Of a DNA stretch of 34,915 nt, positions 1 to 9,700 are shown in pieces. The notes under the pieces are model-generated. The model did not search any database. It had not been told where the DNA came from and was given only the letters and a program-made list of their open reading frames with translations. The stretch is taken from contig PITV01000003.1 of assembly GCA_017577285.1 (NCBI GenBank), forward strand, positions 1 to 34,915, given 5' to 3'. Position numbers and translations under genes: made by a program. This DNA comes from Clostridiales bacterium. GTDB taxonomy: Bacteria > Bacillota > Clostridia > Christensenellales > Aristaeellaceae. Position 1 is the stretch's first letter. Each line of letters begins with the position of its first letter.

Positions 1-454
1 CCTTGGTGACGTCCATGGTAACGGTACCGGACTTGGGGTTGGGCATCAAGCCCTTGGGGCCCAGCAGACGGGCGATCTTACCGATCACACCCATCATATC
101 AGGGGTAGCAACGCAAGCATCGAAGCCAAACCAGTTTTCGCTCTGGATCTTGGCGACCAGATCGGCATCACCGACGAAATCGGCGCCGGCAGCTTCAGCT
201 TCCTTAGCCTTATCGCCCTTGGCAAACACCAGCACGCGGACAGTTTTACCGGTACCATGGGGCAGCACCACGGTGCCGCGTACCTGCTGATCAGCGTGAC
301 GGGGGTCTACGCCCAGACGGATGGACAGTTCGATGGTCTCATCAAACTTGGCTTTAGCGGTCTGCTTCACGAGCGCGATCGCTTCCTCAGGATCATAAGC
401 CTTGAGGTTGTCAATCAGCTTTTTGCTGTCAACATACTTTTTTCCGTGCTTCAT
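1..454 (-). CDS. rplA: 50S ribosomal protein L1, partial (C-terminus beyond window start)
   Basis: Minus-strand frame from ATG at 454 reads [80 protein letters not shown]...; no stop before the window edge, so it is absent from the ORF track. Confidence 0.95.
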   Translation of the reverse strand, partial: MKHGKKYVDSKKLIDNLKAYDPEEAIALVKQTAKAKFDETIELSIRLGVDPRHADQQVRGTVVLPHGTGKTVRVLVFAKGDKAKEAEAAGADFVGDADLVAKIQSENWFGFDACVATPDMMGVIGKIARLLGPKGLMPNPKSGTVTMDVTK

Positions 455-508
455 ATCATTATCCTTCCTGTGGTATTAACGGCGCAATGTCCTCCCACAA
501 CAAATGAT

Positions 509-937
509 TTAGTCGTCGGCAACCGTGATGCCCATGCTGCGGGCGGTGCCCTTGATCATGCTCATGGCGGCTTCGATGGAAGCAGCGTTGAGGTCCGGCA
601 TCTTGGTGGTGGCGATCTCGCGTACCTGCGCCTGAGTCAGCTGGCCAACCTTGTCCTTGTTGGGGCGGCCGGAAGCGCTCGACAGGTTCAGTGCCTTTTT
701 GATCAGCACGGGAGCCGGAGGAGTCTTCGTGATGAAGGTGAAGGAACGGTCGGAATACACGGTAATGACAACAGGAATAATCAAGCCTTCCTGCTTCTGG
801 GTGCGGGCGTTGAAATCCTTGCAGAAGCCGGGAATGTTAACACCGTGCTGGCCCAGAGCGGGTCCGATGGGGGGCGCGGGAGTCGCCTTGGCGGCGGGCA
901 CCTGCAGCTTGATCTGTGCAGTAACTTTCTTTGCCAT
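509..937 (-). CDS. rplK: 50S ribosomal protein L11
   Basis: [46 protein letters not shown]...; start set at MAKK (937) rather than the upstream in-frame ATG. Confidence 0.97.
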   Translation of the reverse strand: MAKKVTAQIKLQVPAAKATPAPPIGPALGQHGVNIPGFCKDFNARTQKQEGLIIPVVITVYSDRSFTFITKTPPAPVLIKKALNLSSASGRPNKDKVGQLTQAQVREIATTKMPDLNAASIEAAMSMIKGTARSMGITVADD

Positions 938-1028
938 AGTGAATGGCACCTCCTAACAATAGTGGTATTGGCGGCAGAAACACGGTTCCTGCCTCCCACG
1001 GAAACGGGAGAATGACCTTACTCAGCGG

Positions 1029-1571
1029 TCATTTTTCGGTCTTTTCGACCTGATCCAGATCCACTTCGATCTGGACTTCACGGCCCATGAACATACGTAC
1101 TCTTACCTTCAGCTTCTGGCGGATGGTATCGACCTCTTCCACCATGCCGGTGAAGTTCTCCAGCGCGCCGGAGAGCATACGTACATCATCCCCCACATTG
1201 ATGGCGAGGGACAGGTTCTGGGACGGATTGTTGAGCATCCTGTCCAGCTCTTCCTGCGAAAGCGGAATGGGCTTGCTTTCAGGGCCGACAAAACCGGTGA
1301 CGCCGCGCGTGTTGCGCACTACATACCAGCTCTCGTTGGTGATGATCATGCGCACCAGCACATAGCCCGGAAAAGTCTTCCTGGTGCTGGTGGTACGCTT
1401 GCCGTTTTTGATTTCGACAACTTCTTCAGTAGGCACAACGACTTCCTGGATCAGATTGCTCATGCCGTTGTTCTCAACAGCTTTCTCCAGGGTGTCTTTG
1501 ACCTTGTTTTCATAACCGGAATAGGTATGTACAACATACCATTCCAGCGTGCCGGGTCTGTCTTCGGACAT
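1029..1571 (-). CDS. nusG: Transcription termination/antitermination protein NusG
   Basis: WYVVHTYSGYENKVKDTLEKAVENNGM...FPGYVLVRMIITNESWYVVRNTRGVTGFVG, with a KOW-like C-terminus. Confidence 0.97.
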   Translation of the reverse strand: MSEDRPGTLEWYVVHTYSGYENKVKDTLEKAVENNGMSNLIQEVVVPTEEVVEIKNGKRTTSTRKTFPGYVLVRMIITNESWYVVRNTRGVTGFVGPESKPIPLSQEELDRMLNNPSQNLSLAINVGDDVRMLSGALENFTGMVEEVDTIRQKLKVRVRMFMGREVQIEVDLDQVEKTEK

Positions 1572-1603
1572 ATGGATTCTCCTTTAATTCAGCCTTGTCA
1601 AGA

Positions 1604-1876
1604 TTATTTGCCAATGCTTCCGAGCAGATTGACCAGCGCAGTGCTTCCCATATCCAGCAGACCGATGACCACAGCCATGAATACCATGAAAATGATAACC
1701 ACGACAGAGTAGGTGATCAGATCTTTCCTGGACGGCCAGGTAACCTTGCGCAGTTCATGCCACATGTTCTTGAAAGGCTTTGCGATCTTACCGGGAAGAT
1801 TCTTGAAGAAATTCACGACCTTCTGGAAGAAGTTCGGTTTCTTGTCTCCCTTCGCATTGGTCTTTTCATCAGCCAT
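1604..1876 (-). CDS. secE: Preprotein translocase subunit SecE
   Basis: MADEKTNAKGDKKPNFFQKVVNFFKNLPGKIAKPFKNMWHELRKVTWPSRKDLITYSVVVIIFMVFMAVVIGLLD; position between rpmG and nusG. Confidence 0.95.
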   Translation of the reverse strand: MADEKTNAKGDKKPNFFQKVVNFFKNLPGKIAKPFKNMWHELRKVTWPSRKDLITYSVVVIIFMVFMAVVIGLLDMGSTALVNLLGSIGK

Positions 1877-1890
1877 GGTTGACTCCTCCG

Positions 1891-2055
1891 TTACCTGGTT
1901 TCGCGATGGGTGGTGTGCTTCTTGCAGAAGCGGCAATACTTGCTCAGTTCAACACGGTCAGGCGTGTTTTTCTTGTTCTTCTTGGTATTGTAGTTGCGCT
2001 GTTTGCATTCGGTACAGGCAAGAACAATATTCTGGCGGGCTTCCTTTGCTGCCAT
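1891..2055 (-). CDS. rpmG: 50S ribosomal protein L33, zinc-ribbon (four-cysteine) type
   Basis: Minus strand reads [54 protein letters not shown]; 54 aa, below the ORF-track cutoff; CxxC...CxxC present. Confidence 0.95.
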   Translation of the reverse strand: MAAKEARQNIVLACTECKQRNYNTKKNKKNTPDRVELSKYCRFCKKHTTHRETR

Positions 2056-2122
2056 ATTGGAAACACCTCTTTCTTGTCAGTGGCGTCCGGGGGCTTTCGC
2101 CCCCGAACGGAATGATTTGGAA

Positions 2123-3337
2123 TTATTCCACAGTGCGCACAACGGCACCGGCGCCTACGGTGTGGCCGCCCTCACGGATGGCGAAACGCAGACCGGCTTC
2201 GATGGCGATGGGGGTGATCAGTTCGACTTCCATTTCCACGTTGTCGCCGGGCATGACCATCTCAACGCCCTCGGGCAGCTTGATGGATCCGGTAACGTCA
2301 GTGGTGCGGAAGAAGAACTGGGGACGATAGCCGTTGAAGAAGGGGGTATGACGGCCGCCCTCTTCCTTCTTCAGTACGTAAACCTGGCCGAAGAAGTGGA
2401 CATGGGGCTTGATGGAACCGGGCTTCGCCAGAACCTGGCCGCGCTCGATCTCATTGCGCTGCACGCCGCGCAGCAGAGCACCGATGTTGTCGCCGCTCTG
2501 GGCGTCATCCAACAGCTTGTGGAACATTTCAACGCCGGTCACGACCACAGCACGGGGCTTGTCCATCAGACCAACGATTTCCACGGTGTCGGATACGTGC
2601 ACTGTTCCGCGTTCGATTCTGCCGGTGGCGACGGTGCCGCGGCCGGTGATGGAGAACACGTCTTCAACAGGCATCAGGAAAGGCTTGTCATTGGCACGTT
2701 CGGGAGTGGGGATGTAGCTGTCAACAGCATCCATCAGTTCATAGATGCACTGGCACTCGGGAGCGTTCTTGGGATCGGTGCCGCCATTCTGCATGTATTC
2801 AAGAGCCTTCAGAGCGGAGCCCTTGATCAGGGGAATGTCATCACCGGGGAAATCGTAGCTGCTCAGCAGATCGCGTACTTCCATTTCGACCAGTTCGAGG
2901 AGTTCTTCGTCGTCCATCAGGTCGGTCTTGTTCAGGAACACTACGATGTAGGGCACGCCTACCTGACGGGCGAGCAGGATGTGCTCACGGGTCTGGGGCA
3001 TGGGGCCGTCGGGAGCGGATACCAGCAGGATAGCACCGTCCATCTGAGCGGCGCCGGTGATCATGTTCTTAACATAGTCAGCGTGGCCCGGGCAGTCGAC
3101 GTGAGCATAGTGACGGGCATCGGTCTCATACTCAACGTGAGCGGTGTTGATCGTGATTCCACGGGCCTTCTCTTCGGGGGCCTTGTCGATTTCATCGTAC
3201 TTCATGGCCTGGGCATGTCCGCCGGCGGAAAGTACCATGGTGATAGCCGCGGTCAGGGTGGTCTTGCCGTGGTCAACGTGTCCGATGGTGCCGATGTTTA
3301 CATGCGGCTTGGTGCGTTCGAATTTCTGCTTTGCCAT
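2123..3337 (-). CDS. tuf: Elongation factor Tu
   Basis: [47 protein letters not shown] and full EF-Tu domains II/III. Confidence 0.99.
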   Translation of the reverse strand: MAKQKFERTKPHVNIGTIGHVDHGKTTLTAAITMVLSAGGHAQAMKYDEIDKAPEEKARGITINTAHVEYETDARHYAHVDCPGHADYVKNMITGAAQMDGAILLVSAPDGPMPQTREHILLARQVGVPYIVVFLNKTDLMDDEELLELVEMEVRDLLSSYDFPGDDIPLIKGSALKALEYMQNGGTDPKNAPECQCIYELMDAVDSYIPTPERANDKPFLMPVEDVFSITGRGTVATGRIERGTVHVSDTVEIVGLMDKPRAVVVTGVEMFHKLLDDAQSGDNIGALLRGVQRNEIERGQVLAKPGSIKPHVHFFGQVYVLKKEEGGRHTPFFNGYRPQFFFRTTDVTGSIKLPEGVEMVMPGDNVEMEVELITPIAIEAGLRFAIREGGHTVGAGAVVRTVE

Positions 3338-3365
3338 AGTTATGTCCTCCGTTAATCAATTGTGA

Positions 3366-5441
3366 TCAGTATCTTTGTCCCACTATTTTCTCGGAGATGC
3401 TCCTGGGCACTTCCTCATAGTGGTCAAACTGCATGGTATACATTCCGCGTCCCTGTGTGCGGCTGCGCAGATCAGTGGCATAGCCGAACATCTCACTGAG
3501 GGGAACATAGGAATGGACGGATTGCTCGCCCTGACGGGGATCGATGGATTCGATCCTGCCGCGGCGGGAATTGAGATCGCCCACCACATCGCCCAGATAC
3601 TGATCGGGCACGATGGTCTCCACCTTCATGCAGGGCTCGAGCAGCCTTTCTTCGGCGGTCCTGAGCGCATCCTTGAACGCCATGGAACCGGCGATCTTGA
3701 ATGCCATTTCGGAAGAGTCCACTTCGTGGTAGGAACCATCGAGCAATGTAGCCTTGAAATCCACCACCTCGTAGCCGCCCAGAGAGCCGGCCTGAGCCGC
3801 TTCCCTGATACCGGTATCGATGGGTGCGATGAATTCCTTGGGCACGACACCGCCGATGATCTTGTTTTCAAACTGGTAACCCGAGCCGGGCTCCAGAGGC
3901 TCGATCTCGATCACACAGTGACCATACTGGCCGTGTCCGCCGGTCTGACGCACGAAACGTCCTTCGCCTTTGCACTTGCGGGTGACGGTCTCCTTGTAGG
4001 CGACCTGGGGCTTGCCCACGGTGGCCTCCACTTTGAACTCGCGCATCAGTCGGTCAACAATGATCTCCAGATGCAGTTCACCCATACCGGCAATGATGGT
4101 CTGGCCTGTTTCCTGATCGGTGTATGTCTTGAAGGTGGGGTCTTCCTCCGCGAGGCGCTGGAGCGCAAGCGCCATCTTGTCCTGACCGGCTTTGGTCTTG
4201 GGCTCGATAGCTACCTGGATCACAGGTTCGGGGAACACCATGTTCTCCAATACAACGGGAGCCTTGTCGTCGCACAGCGTATCACCGGTGGTAGTCTCTT
4301 TCAAGCCCACCGCCGCGCCGATCTCGCCCGCGTAGACCTGATCTACGTCTTCACGGTGATTGGCATGCATCATGACGATGCGGCTGAAACGCTCGCGCTT
4401 TCCTTTGGTTGAATTGTACACATAGCTGCCGGTCTGGATGGTTCCGGAATAAACGCGGAAGAATGCCAGCTTGCCCACAAAGGGGTCCACAGCGATCTTG
4501 AAGGCCAGAGCCGAGAAGGGCTCTTCGTCAGAGGAGTGACGGATGACCTGCTTTTCGCTGTCTCCGGGATCCGTACCCGTTACCGGGGGGATGTCCAGAG
4601 GAGAGGGCAGATATGCGATAACGGCATCCAGCAGGGGCTGTACGCCCTTGTTGCGGTAGGAAGTTCCGCACAGAACGGGAGTCAGCGTGCAGGAAATGGT
4701 GGCGGCGCGCAGAGAGGCAATGATCTCTTCCTCGGTGATCTCCTCACCGGAGAAGTACTTTTCAGTCAGTTCATCGCTCTGCTCGGCAGCGACCTCGACC
4801 ATCCTGTCGTGTGCTTCCTGAGCTTCTGCAAGCAGTTCTTCGGGGATCTCTTCCTCGCGGATGTCGACTCCGTCATCATCGTAGTAAACCTCGGCCTTCA
4901 TCCGCACCAGGTCGATGATGCCGCGGAAGGAAGCTTCCTTGCCGATAGGCAGCTGGACCGGGATGGGATTGGCGTTCAGACGGCTCTTCATCATGTCAAC
5001 AACGCGGTGGAAGTTGGCACCGGTGATATCCATCTTGTTCACATACGCGATGCGGGGAACGTTGTACTTGTTGGCCTGACGCCATACGGTCTCGCTCTGG
5101 GGCTCAACGCCGCCTTTCGCGCAGAACACGGCGACAGCACCGTCCAGTACACGCAGAGAACGTTCTACTTCCACAGTGAAATCCACATGGCCCGGGGTAT
5201 CGATCAGATTGATGCGGTAGCCCTTCCACTGGCAGGTGGTGGCGGCGGAAGTAATGGTGATGCCGCGTTCCTGTTCCTCCTCCATCCAGTCCATCACGGC
5301 AGCGCCTTCGTGCACCTCGCCCATGCGGTGCGTTCTGCCCGTGTAGAACAGGATACGCTCGCTGGTGGTCGTTTTGCCGGCATCGATATGCGCCATGATA
5401 CCGATATTGCGGACCTTTTCAAGGGGATGACTTCTTGGCAT
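3366..5441 (-). CDS. fusA: Elongation factor G
   Basis: [42 protein letters not shown], full-length 691 aa. Confidence 0.99.
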   Translation of the reverse strand: MPRSHPLEKVRNIGIMAHIDAGKTTTSERILFYTGRTHRMGEVHEGAAVMDWMEEEQERGITITSAATTCQWKGYRINLIDTPGHVDFTVEVERSLRVLDGAVAVFCAKGGVEPQSETVWRQANKYNVPRIAYVNKMDITGANFHRVVDMMKSRLNANPIPVQLPIGKEASFRGIIDLVRMKAEVYYDDDGVDIREEEIPEELLAEAQEAHDRMVEVAAEQSDELTEKYFSGEEITEEEIIASLRAATISCTLTPVLCGTSYRNKGVQPLLDAVIAYLPSPLDIPPVTGTDPGDSEKQVIRHSSDEEPFSALAFKIAVDPFVGKLAFFRVYSGTIQTGSYVYNSTKGKRERFSRIVMMHANHREDVDQVYAGEIGAAVGLKETTTGDTLCDDKAPVVLENMVFPEPVIQVAIEPKTKAGQDKMALALQRLAEEDPTFKTYTDQETGQTIIAGMGELHLEIIVDRLMREFKVEATVGKPQVAYKETVTRKCKGEGRFVRQTGGHGQYGHCVIEIEPLEPGSGYQFENKIIGGVVPKEFIAPIDTGIREAAQAGSLGGYEVVDFKATLLDGSYHEVDSSEMAFKIAGSMAFKDALRTAEERLLEPCMKVETIVPDQYLGDVVGDLNSRRGRIESIDPRQGEQSVHSYVPLSEMFGYATDLRSRTQGRGMYTMQFDHYEEVPRSISEKIVGQRY

Positions 5442-5480
5442 GCGGTTGTTCTCCTGATATACTAATTTATATAGGAAGAA

Positions 5481-5951
5481 TTACCAGCGATAGTGGGCGA
5501 AAGCCTTGTTGGCTTCGGCCATACGGTGCATTTCTTCCTTGCGCTTCACAGCGTTGCCGGTGTTGTTGGCGGCATCCATCAGTTCGGCGGCCAGGCGTTC
5601 AGCCATGGTCTTCTCACCGCGGGTGCGGCTGAAGTCAACGATCCAGCGCAGGGCCAGAGTCTGACGTCTTTCGGGACGGATCTCGATAGGCACCTGGTAG
5701 GTGGCGCCGCCGACGCGGCGGGCCTTGACTTCCAGCTGGGGCATCACATTGTTCAGCGCTTCCTGGAAGACTTCATTGCCTTCCTTACCGGTCTTTTCCT
5801 TGATCATGTCAAATGCGCTGTAGCAAACCTGCTGAGCAACGCCGCGCTTGCCGTCGAGCATGATCTGGTTGATAAGCTTGGTAACTACCACGGTTCCGTG
5901 AACAGGATCGGGCAGCACTTCACGCTTGGGGATAAATCCACGACGGGACAT
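5481..5951 (-). CDS. rpsG: 30S ribosomal protein S7
   Basis: [40 protein letters not shown]...; 156 aa. Confidence 0.98.
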   Translation of the reverse strand: MSRRGFIPKREVLPDPVHGTVVVTKLINQIMLDGKRGVAQQVCYSAFDMIKEKTGKEGNEVFQEALNNVMPQLEVKARRVGGATYQVPIEIRPERRQTLALRWIVDFSRTRGEKTMAERLAAELMDAANNTGNAVKRKEEMHRMAEANKAFAHYRW

Positions 5952-6140
5952 ACATTAGCCTCCTTCAATGATCTCCTTCGCATCTTCTTTTCCGTCGGGA
6001 GCATGTCAGCATCATGCTCTTCCAGCTATGGCGTGCGGTACCGGGGACCAGCGGCGATGCAGGGGGTTCCAGCCCTGACGATCGTCCGTCATGCTTGTCC
6101 GGGACACCGGGCGGCGTAATGGGAAAATGCTTTCAGATCC

Positions 6141-6515
6141 TTATTTCTTGGGACGCTTGGCGCCGTACAGAGATCTCGCCTGCATACGCTTGGCAACACC
6201 GGCAGTATCGAGCGCGCCGCGGATGATGTGATAGCGTACACCGGGCAGGTCACGTACACGACCGCCGCGGATGAGCACCACGGAGTGTTCCTGCAGATTG
6301 TGGCCGATTCCGGGAATGTAGCAAGTACCTTCGATGGAATTGGTCAGACGGATTCTCGCGATCTTGCGAAGAGCGGAGTTGGGCTTCTTGGGCGTCATCG
6401 TCTTGACGCTGAGGCACACGCCGCGCTTCTGCGGGCAACCCTGCAGGATGGGTGCTGTTGATTTCTTTTCTACCTTTTCCCTTCCCTTGCGGATCAACTG
6501 ATTGATCGTAGGCAT
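6141..6515 (-). CDS. rpsL: 30S ribosomal protein S12
   Basis: [34 protein letters not shown]...[11 protein letters not shown]...[30 protein letters not shown]. Confidence 0.99.
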   Translation of the reverse strand: MPTINQLIRKGREKVEKKSTAPILQGCPQKRGVCLSVKTMTPKKPNSALRKIARIRLTNSIEGTCYIPGIGHNLQEHSVVLIRGGRVRDLPGVRYHIIRGALDTAGVAKRMQARSLYGAKRPKK

Positions 6516-6710
6516 GGAAGCACCTCCTGATAATTGTTCGGAGCCTGCCTGAACAGGTCCTCCTCCTATAACATCCCCGCAACCCTCGGGAATATATAGT
6601 CATCATGATCGTTGTCCTATCCGGCAACTTTTTTACCGTTTTGAACGAAAACGGTCCCTCTGAAAAAGTGCACAAAAGGATAGTTGTCGCATAGTAATGA
6701 CAACTTTATA

Positions 6711-6739
6711 ATAGTAGCACAGCGTTTTTCAATTGTCAA
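6711..6739 (-). promoter_or_regulatory. Sigma70-type promoter of the rpsL operon (TTGACA-N17-TACTAT)
   Basis: Minus strand TTGACA (6734-6739), 17-nt spacer, TACTAT (6711-6716); about 190 nt upstream of rpsL. Confidence 0.8.
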
Positions 6740-6798
6740 CAAAAAAAATATGGATTTTTCAGGGGGATTTGCGCGCTGTTTCAGGCTCATATTCGCTG

Positions 6799-6827
6799 TT
6801 GCATAAAATTTTTCCGGATGATATAAT
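6799..6827 (+). promoter_or_regulatory. Sigma70-type promoter of the SH3-repeat gene (TTGCAT-N17-TATAAT)
   Basis: TTGCAT 6799-6804, TATAAT 6822-6827, divergent from the rpsL promoter. Confidence 0.7.
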
Positions 6828-6998
6828 AAATGCCGGGAAGAGAATCGATGTTATCCGCGTTATATGGGTGAAGGGGCCGCAAGAGCGGTAAACCGGCAGC
6901 GGACAGTATGTCCGGCGAGCCCCGGAGGAAATGTACAGCGGCGGAAAGACCGGTGCTGATACATTATCATCATGATTCTCATAAGGGGGAAAACAGTA

Positions 6999-7793
6999 AT
7001 GAAGAAACTGATCCTGAGTGTAACCGCTGTAATGATCCTTTGCCTGACAGTCACCTCCTGCGCGCTGGCCGACGGAAAATGGTGGAACGGCAACTATTAT
7101 GACGGCAGTGACTACAACAGCGACTGGTACGATATGTACATCGTGAGCAGCACCAGCCCCAACGGCTACTGCTACCTGTACTCCGAGCCCTCGGACAGCG
7201 ATTCCAGCCGCAACCTGGGACGGCACAACAACGGCGAGAAAGTGCGCGTGCTGGTATACAACGCGAAGAACGGCTACAGCCTGTGCGCGTGCTCCAACGG
7301 CAAGGTGGGATTCATCCGGTCCTCCTCTCTGCGGGAAGACTCCGAGCCCGAGTACCTGTATGTGTACTCCACCAATCCCTACGGTTACGCCTACCTTTAC
7401 AGCAAGCCCACCGACAGCGACTGGGAGAGCCGGAATCTGGGGCAGTATGTGAACGGCTCCGAAATGCAGATCATCGAGTGGAACGGCTACAGCGAATACA
7501 TCTACGTGCGCTCAACCGAGACCAATGACTACGGCTACATGAAGGCCTCTGTCCTCTACACCCTTGAGGACTATCACTGGGAAGTGGATTACACCGCCAC
7601 CATCTGGCATCAGCGCGGATATGTGTATCTGTACTCCAAGCCCTCCAGCGATGACTATGTGAGCCGGAATCTGGGCAAGCTCGTCAACGGCGAGACTGTA
7701 TATGTGCTGAACTGGAACGCCGGAAACGGATATTCCTATGTGAAAACGATGAGCGGCAAGGACGGATACGTCCAGACGAACTGCCTGAACTGA
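6999..7793 (+). CDS. Secreted protein with three bacterial SH3-like repeats
   Basis: Signal-like N-terminus MKKLILSVTAVMILCLTVTSCALA; three repeats of the form GYxYLYSxPxxxDxxSRNLGxxxNGExxxxxxWN; AAGGGGG SD upstream of ATG 6999. Confidence 0.75.
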   Translation: MKKLILSVTAVMILCLTVTSCALADGKWWNGNYYDGSDYNSDWYDMYIVSSTSPNGYCYLYSEPSDSDSSRNLGRHNNGEKVRVLVYNAKNGYSLCACSNGKVGFIRSSSLREDSEPEYLYVYSTNPYGYAYLYSKPTDSDWESRNLGQYVNGSEMQIIEWNGYSEYIYVRSTETNDYGYMKASVLYTLEDYHWEVDYTATIWHQRGYVYLYSKPSSDDYVSRNLGKLVNGETVYVLNWNAGNGYSYVKTMSGKDGYVQTNCLN

Positions 7794-7806
7794 GATGAAA
7801 AACGGA

Positions 7807-7834
7807 GCGCGGGCCGGAAGGTCCGCGCTTTTTT
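7807..7834 (+). terminator. Rho-independent terminator
   Basis: GCGCGGGCC-GGAA-GGTCCGCGC followed by TTTTTT. Confidence 0.85.
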
Positions 7835-7943
7835 GCTGTCTGCGGGCAGAAGCGCATATCGCAGGCTCCGCTCATTGTCTTTGTTTCCGGAATGTGATAT
7901 GATATGGCTGGTACCGGAATAAAGAGGAAGGATGCGAGCCAGT

Positions 7944-9587
7944 ATGAAAAAGAGAAAGGTGACCGTGCTGTTCCTGCTCGGTCTGGCCCTGTGCCTGATC
8001 GCGGTGCAGGCCGCGGCAGCGTCCGAGCTTACGGAAGCCTCCATCACCTTCACCGTCCGGGACAGCGAGTACACGGTGGTCAGCTATAAGCACAATGATA
8101 CTTTTTATTTTCTTCTCCCCTCCTTCGCTGAAGAGACAGACGCGGCGGTCTCCCTCACCTTTTCCTCCGGCGCTGCGGAAAATGTGCAGGCGCGGCTGAT
8201 CCCGGGTGAAGACCTGATCTGCACCTGCAAGGGACGGGATCTGCGCTTCAGAACAGTCAGGAGCGGGAACATCCCCGCCCTGTTCATCGATGTATCCGCC
8301 GCCGGCGGTCTGAACAGGCTCAACAAATCAAAAAGCAATGTGCTGCCGGGTTCCGCGGTCCTGACCGCGCCCTCCGGGGAGATCCTTTACAGCGGCGAGC
8401 TCACCTCCGTCAAGGGGCGCGGGAACAAGAGCTGGGATATGCCCAAGAAGGGATACGGCATAAAGCTGGCGGAAAAAGCCGATCTGCTGGGCATGGGCAA
8501 GGACAGGAACTGGGTCCTGATCCCCACCTACCGGGACAATTCTCTGCTCAATTTCCGCATCATCAACGATCTGGCGTTCTACGGCGGCATGCCCTTTGCC
8601 CAGCAGAGCAGGTATGTCGACCTTTACATCGACGGCGATTACCGGGGCGTCTATCTGCTGACGGAAAAAATGGAGACCGGCAAAAACCGCATCGATATCA
8701 GGGATCTGGAGGAGGCCACAGAGCAGGTCAACACGGAACCGCTGAATTCCTTCCGCCGCAGGAAGCTCTCCAATATCGAAAGATCGGGAGCGGCCGGGTT
8801 CTGCTGGACCATTCCAAACGATCCGGAGGACATCACCGGCGGCTATCTGCTGGAATTCGACACCGCCGAGAAGGCCGAAAATGAAGCCTCCCGTTTCGGC
8901 ACCGACAACGGCCTCACCCTCTCCGTAAAGAGCCCCAAGTACATCACAGAGGCGCAGCTGACCTACATCGCCGTGCTGTGGCAGGATTTTGAGAACGCGC
9001 TCTATTCCAGAACGGGCTATAATCGCAAGGGCATCCACTATTCCGAGTATATCGACATGGAAAGCTTCGCCATGCTCTGGCTGCTGGATGAATTCGGGAT
9101 GGAGATCGACATCTCCTCCAGCCACTATTTCTGGAAGGATTCCGATCTGACGGGAGACGGAAAGATCCATGCCTGCGCCCCCTGGGATGTGGAGCACTGC
9201 TTCAAGCGCGAGAAATACGCCTTTGATTATCTGCCGGCCAACGGCGCCTGCAGGCATTTCTGGCGGGATCTGTACAATCTGCATGAGGATTTCAGACAGA
9301 CAGTCAGGGAGGTATGGCAGAATTCCCTGTACCCCGCGCTGTGCCTCCTGCTGGATGAAGACAATACAGCGCAGCCCTACACCGGCATGTGTTCCTATGA
9401 TACCTATGTTTCCTTTGTTGAACCGGCGGCCCGGATGAATTTCATCCGCTGGCCCAGAGCCCTGTCCACCCAGGTGGATGACCGTTCCTGCAAAACCTGG
9501 GAGGAATGCGTGGAATACGTGAGAAAGTATCTGACCGGCAGGACAGCGTACATGAACACGGTCTACGGAGCGGATGCCGCGCAGTGA
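7944..9587 (+). CDS. CotH-like family secreted protein (divergent)
   Basis: LTSVKGRGNKSWDMPKKGYGIKLAEKADLLGMGKDRNWVLIPTYRDNSLLNFRI...YVDLYIDGDYRGVYLLTEKMETGKNRIDI...IPNDPEDITGGYLLEFD...APWDVEHCF: CotH pattern; signal-like N-terminus. Confidence 0.8.
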   Translation: MKKRKVTVLFLLGLALCLIAVQAAAASELTEASITFTVRDSEYTVVSYKHNDTFYFLLPSFAEETDAAVSLTFSSGAAENVQARLIPGEDLICTCKGRDLRFRTVRSGNIPALFIDVSAAGGLNRLNKSKSNVLPGSAVLTAPSGEILYSGELTSVKGRGNKSWDMPKKGYGIKLAEKADLLGMGKDRNWVLIPTYRDNSLLNFRIINDLAFYGGMPFAQQSRYVDLYIDGDYRGVYLLTEKMETGKNRIDIRDLEEATEQVNTEPLNSFRRRKLSNIERSGAAGFCWTIPNDPEDITGGYLLEFDTAEKAENEASRFGTDNGLTLSVKSPKYITEAQLTYIAVLWQDFENALYSRTGYNRKGIHYSEYIDMESFAMLWLLDEFGMEIDISSSHYFWKDSDLTGDGKIHACAPWDVEHCFKREKYAFDYLPANGACRHFWRDLYNLHEDFRQTVREVWQNSLYPALCLLLDEDNTAQPYTGMCSYDTYVSFVEPAARMNFIRWPRALSTQVDDRSCKTWEECVEYVRKYLTGRTAYMNTVYGADAAQ

Positions 9588-9641
9588 CAGGCCGTGTATC
9601 ATGGCTCCCGGGCATACAGACCGGAAATATAAAAGATATAC

Positions 9642-9692
9642 AAAAACACCGGAGCGCGTACTGAAGCAGTCAGCGCGCGTCCGGTGTTTTTA
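9642..9692. terminator. Bidirectional intrinsic terminator between convergent CotH genes
   Basis: aaaaacaccggagcgcg...cgcgcgtccggtgttttt inverted repeat with A/T tracts on both sides. Confidence 0.8.
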
Positions 9693-9700
9693 TAATTTAT

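Noticed and set aside
2123-3337. Elfamycin (kirromycin-type) resistance changes in EF-Tu
   Set aside because: The positions I could align (the [22 protein letters not shown] and LRFAIREGG contexts) look conserved; only a His at EGGHTVG stood out and its meaning is uncertain.
1994-3355. 453-aa plus-strand ORF antisense to tuf
   Set aside because: Exact antisense of EF-Tu; a typical codon-bias artefact. The same applies to 3375..4412, 13938..15038, 21604..22422, 22704..24764, 28328-type and 29757..31652 antisense ORFs.
6634-6655. ACCGTTTT...AAAACGGT as a terminator of the rpsL leader
   Set aside because: On the transcribed minus strand the hairpin is followed by A6, not U6.
6250-6675. 141-aa Arg-rich ORF starting in the rpsL leader
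   Set aside because: Overlaps rpsL out of frame for most of its length; no conserved features.
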